Shown: piece by piece, positions 21,511 to 29,431 of the stretch | Numbering within the stretch: position 1 is the stretch's first letter | Layout of the letters: the number at the start of each line of letters is the position of its first letter | DNA from: a virus | Strand: one strand, 5' to 3' | Virus record (IMG/VR): IMGVR_UViG_3300044612_000584 | Span: 1-41,499 of that record | DNA: 41,499 nt | Translations under genes and position numbers: made by a program | The notes under the pieces: generated by a model | What the model was told of the DNA's origin: nothing | The model's database searches: none | What the model saw: the letters and a program-made list of their open reading frames with translations, nothing else

Positions 21511-23555
21511 CAGAACTTCCCATCAGGCTGTAGGCGGTAGCGAATATTCCCAAGACGCCAGAATGAGTCTATGTCGCTGCTAGAAATACCAATCGAAACA
21601 AGCCTGCCCCTAAAGCGCGGGGTGACGTACTGCGTGGACTGGGTGACCGTAAATGGCCCTGACACCAGAGGGGTCTGTCCGGCATAGTCCGTATAGTAGA
21701 ACGTAATCTGGACGTTTGCGTTCTGCGATCCGCCGTAATAGCCCCATTTCATGTCGGGCCAGACCTGATCAATGAAGGTCTTTACGTCAGCCTCACTCAG
21801 GGCAAAGTAGCCAGTCTGAAAGCTGGACAGCATTGGTTGACCGTCATCGTTAGGCGAAGTTTCGTGCTGGTATATATAACGCTCCGGGCTGGCCCCGATT
21901 GGGTTTCCAAGGACGGACTGATTAAGCCATGCCGTCCGGCCCAGAGTTCCAAAGTCCCACTGGCGCAGGCCAGCATTGTACTTAACGTACTTTGCAACTT
22001 CGCCGCCGCTGCTGGTAATTGGGTAGTACCATGCCACTTCGTTAAACAGGGAATTAGCGGCAAACCTGATCTTGCTGACGTTGGTCAAGTCAATGTCTTG
22101 GAAGATTACGTCCCACACAGGGCAATAAATTGGCTCAACGCCATTACCCGCAAGCATGTAGAACTGCGACGGACCCATCCAGTAAACAACGCCGTTAAGC
22201 GTACCGGCAGCTTTTTGTGCAATTAAACCGCAGCCGGTGCCAATCTCGTTAAAGCTGTAGACGTATGGCTGGCCGATATACTGCATGGACCAGCAAGCCG
22301 TATCGGTCCAAAGCAGGCCCTGTTGCGGAGCCTGTATACCGCCTACGATGCGCGACCCGCGCGGGATGCGGTAAGAACCTGCTTGATTGGTTACAGAGCC
22401 AATCCAATCTTCGTAGTTTTCAACGTCGCACCAGCGAACCAGTAAATTGTCAATTATGCCGTTGAAGGTTGACCCGTAAGCAATGATTTGGCGCTGTGGC
22501 ATAGCCACAAAGGTCCCGGTGTTGTTTGTCGGAGCGTTTGTAATGACAGCCGCAACGGTGGAATTAACAAGTGGGTTCCATTCGTAAATTGCGCCCTCGA
22601 AAGGGTTTGCAATAAGAATGCTTCCCCAGTTGTCCAGAGACCAGTCCGTGGCCGCTACAACGGTTCCGGGGTTTGACGTTGGCGGGACGCCGGTTCCGTA
22701 TCCACCGGCACCATATGGCCCAACACCATACCCAGTGCCGAGGGGGAGTGGGCCGTCTCCAATGAACAACTCATATATAGCATCGCCGCCGTTCATAGAT
22801 GCGGTGGTGGTCGCAGTTGCTGCACTCGATGTCTGAATGCTAAATTCATTAGGCGCGTTAATTTCTGTAATTAGGTAGTTACCAAAAATAACAATCCCAG
22901 AAACTGTAGTTGATATTAGCGCGGTAAACGTGTCTCCAACACCCAAACCGTTGTCAGCAAGGGTAACTACAACAACAGAAGAGCCGTTGGTTGTGTCGTA
23001 AATTGGTACATCGCCACCACCGGTAACGGTGGCAGTAGCATAAGCTGGTTGGCCCAGTACGTCAGTTGCGTAAATGTTGAACGAGTTAGCGCCAATTGCA
23101 AAGCACTTGTACATCCCGAACAGGACGAGACCGCCGACGCTTATCTGCGTTTTGATAAAAACGCTGTCGTAAGATGTGGCGTTGCTACCGGTAATGTTGA
23201 TAGTTACTTGGTCGCTTCCAGATACCGTATCAACATCAACGGCAACATCGTAAACCTCAGTCCGTGGGGATATGTCTCTGAGAACATTTTCTGACAGCGT
23301 TTCAAGTAAATCAATTGCGCCAATAGCCAGATATTTCTCGTTGTTAGAGTCTGTCCATGCCCAGAGGCACCGGATAACGCTGCTAATGGTATTGGCAAAA
23401 TACTTAGTCCAGCCACCCAACTTCTGAGGCAGGCCAAGGCCCTGAGAGTCAGGCACAAAGCGGATAAGCTGCGACTCAGAAATCGCAGTCTCGTTCAAGG
23501 CCGGTGTCCGGTTCTGATTTACACCCGGAATGAGTTTGAGTGAGGCATGTGGCAT
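21510..23555 (-). CDS. Tail hub/stabilisation-type virion protein (P22 gp10-like), 681 aa
   Basis: Begins [28 protein letters not shown] and has [14 protein letters not shown], a head sequence shared by a large podovirus family thought to be related to P22 gp10 (packaged-DNA stabilisation / hub). The rest alternates beta strands and contains Trp- and Tyr-rich patches ([23 protein letters not shown], then [22 protein letters not shown]), as in beta-propeller-like tail proteins. The C-terminus ([22 protein letters not shown]) matches the same family. It is followed by the adaptor-type gene 23559-24275. The family name is inferred and would need structure comparison. Confidence 0.72.
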   Translation of the reverse strand: MPHASLKLIPGVNQNRTPALNETAISESQLIRFVPDSQGLGLPQKLGGWTKYFANTISSVIRCLWAWTDSNNEKYLAIGAIDLLETLSENVLRDISPRTEVYDVAVDVDTVSGSDQVTINITGSNATSYDSVFIKTQISVGGLVLFGMYKCFAIGANSFNIYATDVLGQPAYATATVTGGGDVPIYDTTNGSSVVVVTLADNGLGVGDTFTALISTTVSGIVIFGNYLITEINAPNEFSIQTSSAATATTTASMNGGDAIYELFIGDGPLPLGTGYGVGPYGAGGYGTGVPPTSNPGTVVAATDWSLDNWGSILIANPFEGAIYEWNPLVNSTVAAVITNAPTNNTGTFVAMPQRQIIAYGSTFNGIIDNLLVRWCDVENYEDWIGSVTNQAGSYRIPRGSRIVGGIQAPQQGLLWTDTACWSMQYIGQPYVYSFNEIGTGCGLIAQKAAGTLNGVVYWMGPSQFYMLAGNGVEPIYCPVWDVIFQDIDLTNVSKIRFAANSLFNEVAWYYPITSSGGEVAKYVKYNAGLRQWDFGTLGRTAWLNQSVLGNPIGASPERYIYQHETSPNDDGQPMLSSFQTGYFALSEADVKTFIDQVWPDMKWGYYGGSQNANVQITFYYTDYAGQTPLVSGPFTVTQSTQYVTPRFRGRLVSIGISSSDIDSFWRLGNIRYRLQPDGKF

Positions 23556-23558
23556 TTA

Positions 23559-24275
23559 TTAGCCTCTGGAAGCGGTAGCCACGGGGGATGGGGACTGGGA
23601 CGACCAGCCGGACGCCTCGAACTTCTTCCTAGCCTCTTCAACAGCGGCGCTCTTCAGAAGGGCCTGATACTGGCCCTCATAACTTTGGGCCATGGCCGGA
23701 TCATCGCTCTGGCGACCAAAGTTGCGCTGGTACGCGCTGACGTAAATCATGGACGCCATGATCATAACGTCAGGGAGATACAAGCTGATAAAGGTGGTCG
23801 GGGTGCTGACCGACAGGCTAGCAGGGCGGAAGGTGCCAACAATTTCAACAGAGTAGTTAGCGTCTGGGTACGGTCCGACCAGAAACAGGTTGTCATTGAA
23901 CGGGACAAAATACTGCGGAACGCCTGTATAGGACGAAGCGCCATATACAGCGTCTAGGAACTCTTTGGTGGTCGGAAGGCACGGGTTGCGCGTACCAGAG
24001 TCGGGGTTAGATGTCCCGGCAGGGGTGATGATGTTGATTTGCTCAGAGACAACAATTGTACCCTGCGGTATAGTGATCGACCGGCTTCCGACCGTGCAGG
24101 CGTATCCTGTAAGTGACGTTGATGTGAACAGAAAGTCCAGATCGCGGCACATACGGTTTTCGGCGTAGGTGATCATCTGCGGCAGGATTTCGACAAACGC
24201 CGGATCAGCCTCTTCCACAACCGCCATAGTGGCGATCTGGGTCACATACTGGGAATAAGTTAAACCTGTAGTCAT
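23559..24275 (-). CDS. Head-tail adaptor-like protein, 238 aa
   Basis: Residues 3-45 (GLTYSQYVTQIATMAVVEEADP, FVEILPQMITYAENRMCRDLDFL) match the N-terminus of phage adaptor-type proteins that plug the portal. Next come beta-rich segments (TIPQGTIVVSEQINIITPAG, FVPFNDNLFLVGPYPD) and a C-terminal helical part (YVSAYQRNFGRQSDDPAMAQSYEGQYQALLKSAA). It precedes the lysozyme gene. Another adaptor-like gene lies at 34078-34773, so one of the two may serve a different tail ring. Confidence is moderate for the family and lower for the exact role. Confidence 0.7.
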   Translation of the reverse strand: MTTGLTYSQYVTQIATMAVVEEADPAFVEILPQMITYAENRMCRDLDFLFTSTSLTGYACTVGSRSITIPQGTIVVSEQINIITPAGTSNPDSGTRNPCLPTTKEFLDAVYGASSYTGVPQYFVPFNDNLFLVGPYPDANYSVEIVGTFRPASLSVSTPTTFISLYLPDVMIMASMIYVSAYQRNFGRQSDDPAMAQSYEGQYQALLKSAAVEEARKKFEASGWSSQSPSPVATASRG

Positions 24276-24278
24276 ACG

Positions 24279-24728
24279 TCACCCGACCGGCAGAAGTGCC
24301 GCCTCTGCTTCGCGCCTAGCCACGAGTCCGGGCAGGATTTTACCCCCGCCACGGACCCATTTTCTAAGCTGCTCCTGCGCCCCTTCCCAGTCCCCAGCAT
24401 TGAGTTTTTTCCTCAAGGTACTGGTTTGCAGCCTGCCGACACCAAGGTTATAGCAGAAATCTACAATGGCGTTTAGTGCTTTTGGGTGTTGGACCAAATT
24501 TGGGCAGTACCGGATAACCTTCGGCAAATACCGGTGCCGAAGTTCTGCCTCCATCAGGGCATGGGCGTCCTCTTTAGACATGGGCAAATCAGCCAAAGTG
24601 ACGGCTCGACCGTCAGCGTAATGGGTCGATCCATAGCCAATCGTCGGTACTCCGGCAGGGCAAAGATACGGTTTGTTCCTAAATCCCTCGAACCGCTTCA
24701 CCAACTCTATGGCTATATCGAGGTTCAT
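24279..24728 (-). CDS. Endolysin, GH24 lysozyme, 149 aa
   Basis: Starts at ATG 24728 (TAATG overlap with the holin gene). The catalytic triad fits the phage pattern E-8aa-D/C-5aa-T: Glu in KRFEGF, then Cys in YLCP, then Thr in GVPTIGYG. Other family features: SKEDAHALMEAEL, LNAIVDFCYNLGVG, GDWEGAQEQLRKWVRGGGKILPGLVARREAE. The enzyme cuts the peptidoglycan glycan backbone at the end of infection. There is no signal or SAR anchor, so it should need the holin encoded immediately upstream. An in-frame extension to 24812 is not favoured. Confidence 0.93.
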   Translation of the reverse strand: MNLDIAIELVKRFEGFRNKPYLCPAGVPTIGYGSTHYADGRAVTLADLPMSKEDAHALMEAELRHRYLPKVIRYCPNLVQHPKALNAIVDFCYNLGVGRLQTSTLRKKLNAGDWEGAQEQLRKWVRGGGKILPGLVARREAEAALLPVG

Positions 24729-25222
24729 TAAATACCGCGCTTTGCCAGCGTCCTGTCCAAAATCCAGTAATTCACCACGCCGGAAAGCAGGGCCATATCG
24801 TCGCCGCCCCACATTTTAGGCATGACATCGACCAAGGGAGCGCCAAGGCGCATCGAATCCCAGATCAGGCAGATTTTGACAATCCCGTAAAAAACCAGCA
24901 GGTAGTAGGTCATCACAGGGCGCACAGAGGCGGACAGGGACGCCGCCCAACCGCCAGCCGCCTTGACCATATCGGTCTGCTGCTGGATGGCGCTCTGGAA
25001 CGCTGCCATTGCCCCTGTGTCCAAGACTGAATCCCGCTCCGCCCCGATCTCCTGTAGCTTCTGAGCGCCACGGGTCTTTTCGAGGTCGCACTGCTTATCG
25101 AACATGGACAGTTCGTGGGTACGCTCGTTCTTCTTATCGAAGGATTTAAGGACTTCAGGGATAAGCCGGAAAACGCCGCCAAGCAGGCTTCCGAAGATAC
25201 CACCACCTAACAATTCAAACAT
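24728..25222 (-). CDS. Holin of the three-TM (GTA-type) class, 164 aa
   Basis: N-terminal hydrophobic stretch (LLGGGIFGSLLGGVFRLI), a central polar helix (FDKKNERTHELSMFDKQCDLEK, IQQQTDMVKAAGGWAASLSASVRP), then two further hydrophobic segments (VMTYYLLVFYGIVKICLIW and LLSGVVNYWILDRTL). This layout and the RPVMTYYLL phrase resemble the three-TM holin family known from alphaproteobacterial phages and gene transfer agents. It opens the inner membrane to let out the lysozyme encoded by the overlapping downstream gene. ATG 25222 follows GAGGAACG. Confidence 0.82.
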   Translation of the reverse strand: MFELLGGGIFGSLLGGVFRLIPEVLKSFDKKNERTHELSMFDKQCDLEKTRGAQKLQEIGAERDSVLDTGAMAAFQSAIQQQTDMVKAAGGWAASLSASVRPVMTYYLLVFYGIVKICLIWDSMRLGAPLVDVMPKMWGGDDMALLSGVVNYWILDRTLAKRGI

Positions 25223-25240
25223 GACGTTCCTCTTTTGTTC

Positions 25241-25459
25241 TTATCCAAATACGATTTTTGCCAGTATTCCGGCCATTCCGCACATCAAAGTGATGCCGCC
25301 ACCAATCAGAAGGCGATTGGTTCCCTCTATGCTTTTTTCCATTTTTTCAGCAGCATTTAAAAGGTTCCCATATCGTTCCACACAAACAGCCTCATGGGTT
25401 GACTGCTTGATCTCCACACTGCGGAGGCGGTCAAATATTTCTGAAGATGCCTCGCTCAT
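25241..25459 (-). CDS. Membrane-anchored lysis-accessory-like protein, 72 aa
   Basis: An N-terminal coiled-coil-like half (SEIFDRLRSVEIKQSTHEAVC, LLNAAEKMEKSIEG) is followed by one C-terminal transmembrane segment (LLIGGGITLMCGMAGILAKIVF). The layout recalls XhlA-type holin-associated proteins. The start overlaps the stop of the methyltransferase-glycosyltransferase gene in ATGA, and the holin gene follows 18 nt after the stop. It probably helps place or regulate the holin. Inference. Confidence 0.68.
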   Translation of the reverse strand: MSEASSEIFDRLRSVEIKQSTHEAVCVERYGNLLNAAEKMEKSIEGTNRLLIGGGITLMCGMAGILAKIVFG

Positions 25460-27051
25460 ACCTCTGCCTTTATACCCATGACAAAATCCAAGTTAGCTTT
25501 AAGCCTCAGATTATCAGGAGCAGCCTCAACCGCAAGTTTTGCTTGCTCGATGGAGACCTCTTTTAGCCCAAGGTGCCAAGCCGCAATGCTGGCAAGGTCA
25601 TGGGGCTTGAAGCCCCAAACCTCAGGGTCACAGGTATAAACTAGCTGCCTATCTTTAATTGATAAGGCCCGCATGGCCGCTGCGTAAGATTCCGCCCACT
25701 GGCTCTGGCGGTACTTTAAAAGGGATAAAGCGCACCAAGGCTCGCGGGTATTGGGCGCTTCAGCGCATGCCTTGTGATAGGCCCCCTCGGCCTCCCACTG
25801 CATGCCCTTTTCTTCATAACATTGGCCCAAAACCCGGTAGGCATAACACCGCTCGTTGGGCCATGTAGCCTCCGGCATTGCCAAGTATTTATTGCAGGCG
25901 GCAATTGCCTCGTCCCATTTTCGATAAAAAGACAGTTCTCTGGCGTAATAAAAAGCATTGCGCGGGCAGCGAGGGTCTTCCTTGACCGATACCGCCAGAA
26001 GGTCGAGGTACTGGCCCCGGCTCTTATGAGGGTCGGGATGGTGGCTGACCATCAGCATGTCAGTTTCGGCCCAAACTTCTGCCGTCCGGGGGTCTGGGAT
26101 AGGATATTCGTGACAGGGGTGGTGCCACATGTACCCTTTGCGGGCGTGGATTTTCTCGTACTTAAACTTGATCCCGCAGCCCCAGTCGAAGAAATAGCGC
26201 AGCCGGGTAACCTTATCGGTCCACACCCGTTCCATTTCCTCCCGCCAACCGGGTTCTAGGATTTCGTCCAAATCAAGCGATATGCAGATGTCAGCATCAG
26301 CAGGAACCAACGCCAAAGCTGCATTGCGAGCAAGATCAAACCGCCAAGGAGATATGCAAATGTTATGAACAATACAGCCAGCGGCGTTAGCAGCGGCGAC
26401 AGTACCATCCGTACTGCCCGTGTCAGCGATAACCACATAATCAGCCTCCTTTGCGGAATTGCAAAACCTCTCAACAAACGCTTCCTCATTTTTACTGATG
26501 GCATAGACAGCGATCTTCAGAGGCTTTGCTATGCTGGGCAGTTCTTTGATAACGCCCCAGACATATACACCGATCTCACCCTCTATGGCCGACCAGCTTG
26601 GGTCTCCAAACACCTCCTTAACGCGGGCGTCCGTCCAATTGTCAACAATATGGCGCTCATAGGGATTACCGGCGTATTCATCCTGCGGGTAATAACCAAT
26701 CGGGATGCTCGCAATGACGGTATCCGCCACCTGCCGCAGCCTACCAAGAAGGTCTTTGGCCTCCTCTTGGGTCATATGCTCCAGAACATCGCCAGCAAAC
26801 GCTATGTCAAACCTGTCTTCAGGCTCAAAAACATGCGTCCGGGCATCGGCTATGATCAGCTTTGAGTACAGGGATTTTAGGCCATAAGCCTCAACGTAAG
26901 GCTCCCAGACCTCAATCCCTGTCCAATCAGCATCCGGGAATAGCTTGGCATAGGTGCCTTCGCCGCACCCAATATCCAACATTCTGCCGTGCTTTAAAGC
27001 ACCAACAATCCGCTTTATGTGCGCTTTTCCGTTCTGGGAACTTGTTGGCAT
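25456..27051 (-). CDS. Methyltransferase - GT2 glycosyltransferase - TPR fusion, 531 aa
   Basis: Three modules. Residues 10-170 are a class I SAM methyltransferase: MLDIGCGEGTYAKLF (motif I), TGIEVWEPYVEAY, FDIAFAGDVLEHM. Residues about 178-345 are a family-2 glycosyltransferase: AVYAISKNEEAFVERFCNSA, VIADTGSTDGT, then SLDLDEIL with the D-x-D nucleotide-sugar site (D260-D262). Residues about 360-525 are TPR-like helical repeats (YYARELSFYRKWDEAIAACNKYL and related). TPRs are usual in enzymes that glycosylate protein Ser/Thr. The gene is coupled to the 2OG oxygenase genes and collagen-like gene upstream, so methylated sugar on Thr- or Hyp-containing collagen-like repeats is the favoured substrate. 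Host LPS or capsule is the alternative. Confidence 0.85.
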   Translation of the reverse strand: MPTSSQNGKAHIKRIVGALKHGRMLDIGCGEGTYAKLFPDADWTGIEVWEPYVEAYGLKSLYSKLIIADARTHVFEPEDRFDIAFAGDVLEHMTQEEAKDLLGRLRQVADTVIASIPIGYYPQDEYAGNPYERHIVDNWTDARVKEVFGDPSWSAIEGEIGVYVWGVIKELPSIAKPLKIAVYAISKNEEAFVERFCNSAKEADYVVIADTGSTDGTVAAANAAGCIVHNICISPWRFDLARNAALALVPADADICISLDLDEILEPGWREEMERVWTDKVTRLRYFFDWGCGIKFKYEKIHARKGYMWHHPCHEYPIPDPRTAEVWAETDMLMVSHHPDPHKSRGQYLDLLAVSVKEDPRCPRNAFYYARELSFYRKWDEAIAACNKYLAMPEATWPNERCYAYRVLGQCYEEKGMQWEAEGAYHKACAEAPNTREPWCALSLLKYRQSQWAESYAAAMRALSIKDRQLVYTCDPEVWGFKPHDLASIAAWHLGLKEVSIEQAKLAVEAAPDNLRLKANLDFVMGIKAEV

Positions 27052-27275
27052 TATTTTTCAATCCTACCGGTGGAAGTTTCTCTGTCTATTTTTAGTACGC
27101 CCTCGCAGCATATGCTCCAATCCTCACCGGTCTTGGCCCCATAGCTATCGACGTTTATCTGTATGTTCTTAAATATGTACTCTTTGCCGTCCTCGAAGAC
27201 GCGCCAAACATGATCAATAGTCCCACGGTTTGGCAAGCCACGGGACTTGTTAAACCGTATTTGGAACTGAGCCAT
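27051..27275 (-). CDS. Hypothetical protein of the oxygenase cluster, 74 aa
   Basis: Beta-rich, small and soluble: FQIRFNKSRGLPNRGTIDHVWRVF, then EYIFKNIQINVDSYGAKTGEDWSICCEGVLKIDRE. I have the impression that such proteins occur in cyanophages and other phages beside 2OG-Fe(II) oxygenases, which suggests a partner role, but the function is unknown. The start overlaps the previous stop (TGATG), and the stop overlaps the next start (TAATG). Confidence 0.72.
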   Translation of the reverse strand: MAQFQIRFNKSRGLPNRGTIDHVWRVFEDGKEYIFKNIQINVDSYGAKTGEDWSICCEGVLKIDRETSTGRIEK

Positions 27276-27922
27276 CACACGATCTCAGCCGTAGGCGGGT
27301 AGCATACTTGGGTCGCAAACGGCCTTGTGTCGATGTTCATATGAATGAACTTGAAAGGCTTAACAGACGAATTGCGCGTGAAACTGTGAGGTAGCCACGC
27401 ATTGGCAAACATCAGTGTTCCCGGCTTTGGCGTAAAGTTAATTGCACTGGATGCTGGTGAAACTACATTTACATCAGCCTCGCGCAGAGGAGACATAACC
27501 TTACCGGGCCTTGGATCGTGGATAACCAAGCGCGGTGAGTCTTTGGGACATTCCAAAAAGTAGAACGCAACCAGCTTGCAGTCACCGTGGAGGTGATACT
27601 CCATAGACGAATACTTGTCGTGTTGCTGACACCAGAACTCTGTGAAGTAGGTTTCTAACCCCTCCATCACATAACCCTGCTCCCTAAGAATGTTCCACCC
27701 TGTGTTGATGGTGTACTCCCAGAACGGAGTTATGCGCGGCTCGTTATTAAACCCACCCATAGTAACTGGGTATATATCGTCAGGCTTCTTTTCTTTGCGG
27801 ACTTGGCGCAGAACGTCATTACTGGCAGCAAGAACGTCGGTCAGAAACTCAGGCTTTTCTATGCTGTATATTGGCGAAACAAAGTATTGCCACTGCTCTA
27901 GCGTGTCTGTCATGGCAATCAT
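27275..27922 (-). CDS. 2-oxoglutarate/Fe(II) oxygenase (2OG-FeII_Oxy_5 type), 215 aa
   Basis: Metal ligands are readable: H112-x-D114 (YHLHGD) and a distal His179 (AWLPHS). Family landmarks include EYHLHGDCKLVAFYFLECP, LVIHDPRPG and INFTPKPGTLMFANAW, matching the PF13759-type oxygenases of phages. Lys191 stands near where the 2OG-binding Arg is expected, so cosubstrate binding is slightly unusual. Members are predicted to hydroxylate proteins or small molecules. Start and stop overlap the neighbours. Adjacent to a prolyl-hydroxylase-like gene and a collagen-like gene, so collagen-like substrate is proposed. Confidence 0.82.
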   Translation of the reverse strand: MIAMTDTLEQWQYFVSPIYSIEKPEFLTDVLAASNDVLRQVRKEKKPDDIYPVTMGGFNNEPRITPFWEYTINTGWNILREQGYVMEGLETYFTEFWCQQHDKYSSMEYHLHGDCKLVAFYFLECPKDSPRLVIHDPRPGKVMSPLREADVNVVSPASSAINFTPKPGTLMFANAWLPHSFTRNSSVKPFKFIHMNIDTRPFATQVCYPPTAEIV

Positions 27923-28512
27923 CTAAACTGAGGGCCGGTGGTCCACACAACTATGGACTTGCGTACACCCTTGGTGACTGGAGTAACCCTGTGAAGCCTG
28001 TAGGCTGGAAAAGCTACGACCAAGCCGCGCTCTCTATTGGCAACCGTAACGTCTTTTCCGTTCATAAATTCTAATTTCCCACCCTCATATTCACTGGGGT
28101 CAGAAAGTTGCAGTGACAGGCTTAGTTTGCGCGGACAGGTATTATCCCCGCCAGCGTCGATGTGCCAGTCATAGTGGTCGCCGCCACTGCCGTAGACCGT
28201 GTACTGCATATCCTCCACGAACCCGTACAGATCAAAGCGGTAAAAGATTGAATTGATCTTACGGGTTATGAAGGCCATTTTATCGTAGAACCAAGCCGTA
28301 TCGTTGTTGTTAGTGACCCAGCCAGTGCGCGATTGACGCCACTCAGGGGCAGTCCCGCCACCACTTATTATGGACCTAGATAGAGGTAAGTTCTGGTCAC
28401 AATACGCCGAAATCCTGTCCAACTCTTCCTTAGAAAAACCGTTCTCCCAAGTGGCAAACACGTTGTTCTCAGCTTCAGTTGGCGGCGGCGGCGCAAACAC
28501 ATAGTTCGACAT
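27919..28512 (-). CDS. Prolyl-4-hydroxylase-like 2OG/Fe(II) dioxygenase, 197 aa
   Basis: ATG 28512 forms TGATG with the preceding stop. The double-stranded beta-helix core shows DHYDWHIDAG with H117-x-D119, LSLSLQLSDPSEYEGGKLEF, then VAFPAYRLHRVTPVTKGVRKSIVVW with distal His174 and 2OG-binding Arg184. This is the PKHD/prolyl-4-hydroxylase arrangement, close to phage and bacterial P4H proteins. The enzyme would hydroxylate Pro (or other residues) in a protein using O2, Fe(II) and 2-oxoglutarate. The adjacent collagen-like protein (29425-31425) contains many Asn-Pro-Gly triplets with Pro in the Y position, the normal P4H target. Confidence 0.9.
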   Translation of the reverse strand: MSNYVFAPPPPTEAENNVFATWENGFSKEELDRISAYCDQNLPLSRSIISGGGTAPEWRQSRTGWVTNNNDTAWFYDKMAFITRKINSIFYRFDLYGFVEDMQYTVYGSGGDHYDWHIDAGGDNTCPRKLSLSLQLSDPSEYEGGKLEFMNGKDVTVANRERGLVVAFPAYRLHRVTPVTKGVRKSIVVWTTGPQFR

Positions 28513-29231
28513 CACAGTTTCCTATGGATGTGGTTGCGGTACACGGACTGGTTGACGAGCGTCTTCATCTTACGCATCCAGCCAGTGTTCTTCTTGTCCT
28601 CTTCTGAAACCTGACGGCACCTATGAGTCGGGAGCAGGCTGTCCTTTCGGATCGGTATTACCTGCATCAAGGGTGTCCCGGCTTCTATAACGCCCCTAAA
28701 GTTGTTCTTCGTAAAGATGAAGGGAAAGTTGACGTATTCATACTGGAAGTACGGGTAATCCACGATGCCAGAGTAACAGACAAATCTGTCCTCGACCCGG
28801 TTGAGTGGCGGCAGGAATAGCAACGAGTATTCCGGCGGCGTCTTAATCATCCACCAGTTGAGGAACTTCATGGGTGGGCGCGGGTCCGAAGGGTTCGGAC
28901 ATTTCTCGGAAGAAATTTGTTTAGGGTTGTGCGTTTCCACCATATTCTTGTGGAACATCCACTTAAAATCTACGCCTGATCCATCGCTGTTGGATACAAA
29001 CTCAACGTCAGCGGCCAGTGGTATAATGTAGCCAACGGAAAGGGCATCAAGAAATGGATTGCATCTTTTTATGGTTGATGTTTGAAGACCTTGATTTCCC
29101 AGCTTCATAGGCAAAGCCTTGAACCAGTCTGGAATGTTCTTCTTGGAAGGATACGGAGTTGGAATTATCCCATAGTCCTCCTCGGCGCATAGGAACTCAA
29201 TCTCGTCGTTTTTAAACGCGCTCTTAAACAT
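28512..29231 (-). CDS. Hypothetical protein of the oxygenase cluster, 239 aa
   Basis: Soluble, aromatic and Pro-rich: IIPTPYPSKKNIPDWFKALPMKL, TIKRCNPFLDALSVGYIIPLAADVEF, then FKWMFHKNMVETHNP and IVDYPYFQYEYVNFPFIFTKNNFRGVIEAGTPLMQVIPI. The D-W-F/K-R-C-x-P-F-x-D-A phrase recurs in a family of phage proteins found next to 2OG oxygenases. I do not know its function. It may be a cupin-like or beta-sandwich domain; no metal-binding pair is certain. It is coupled by TAATG/TGATG to its neighbours. Confidence 0.75.
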   Translation of the reverse strand: MFKSAFKNDEIEFLCAEEDYGIIPTPYPSKKNIPDWFKALPMKLGNQGLQTSTIKRCNPFLDALSVGYIIPLAADVEFVSNSDGSGVDFKWMFHKNMVETHNPKQISSEKCPNPSDPRPPMKFLNWWMIKTPPEYSLLFLPPLNRVEDRFVCYSGIVDYPYFQYEYVNFPFIFTKNNFRGVIEAGTPLMQVIPIRKDSLLPTHRCRQVSEEDKKNTGWMRKMKTLVNQSVYRNHIHRKL

Positions 29232-29431
29232 TAGTTCTGACCATTTCCCCGCTTGTAATATATCTGACCGCCCTTAACAGCCAGTATGCACCTAGAAACC
29301 TCGCGCTCGCCCATAAGTATATGGTCGTCGTGAAGGTTCAACTTCTCGTTGTTATTTATCCAATCCCTTTGATACTGAGGAAGCCGGTCGAAGGCCGACA
29401 TAACGGCCCTGCGCCTGCTCTCGTCTACCAC
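29231..29431 (-). CDS. Small hypothetical protein, 66 aa
   Basis: Starts at a GTG (29431) that overlaps the end of the collagen-like gene; ATG 29401 is an alternative. The first part is helical and Arg-rich (ESRRRAVMSAFDRLPQYQRDWIN); the second is NNEKLNLHDDHILMGEREVSRC and a Gly/Lys tail. No recognised family. Its overlap on both ends (TAATG to the next gene) links the collagen-like gene to the oxygenase group in one translational chain. Confidence 0.6.
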   Translation of the reverse strand: MVDESRRRAVMSAFDRLPQYQRDWINNNEKLNLHDDHILMGEREVSRCILAVKGGQIYYKRGNGQN

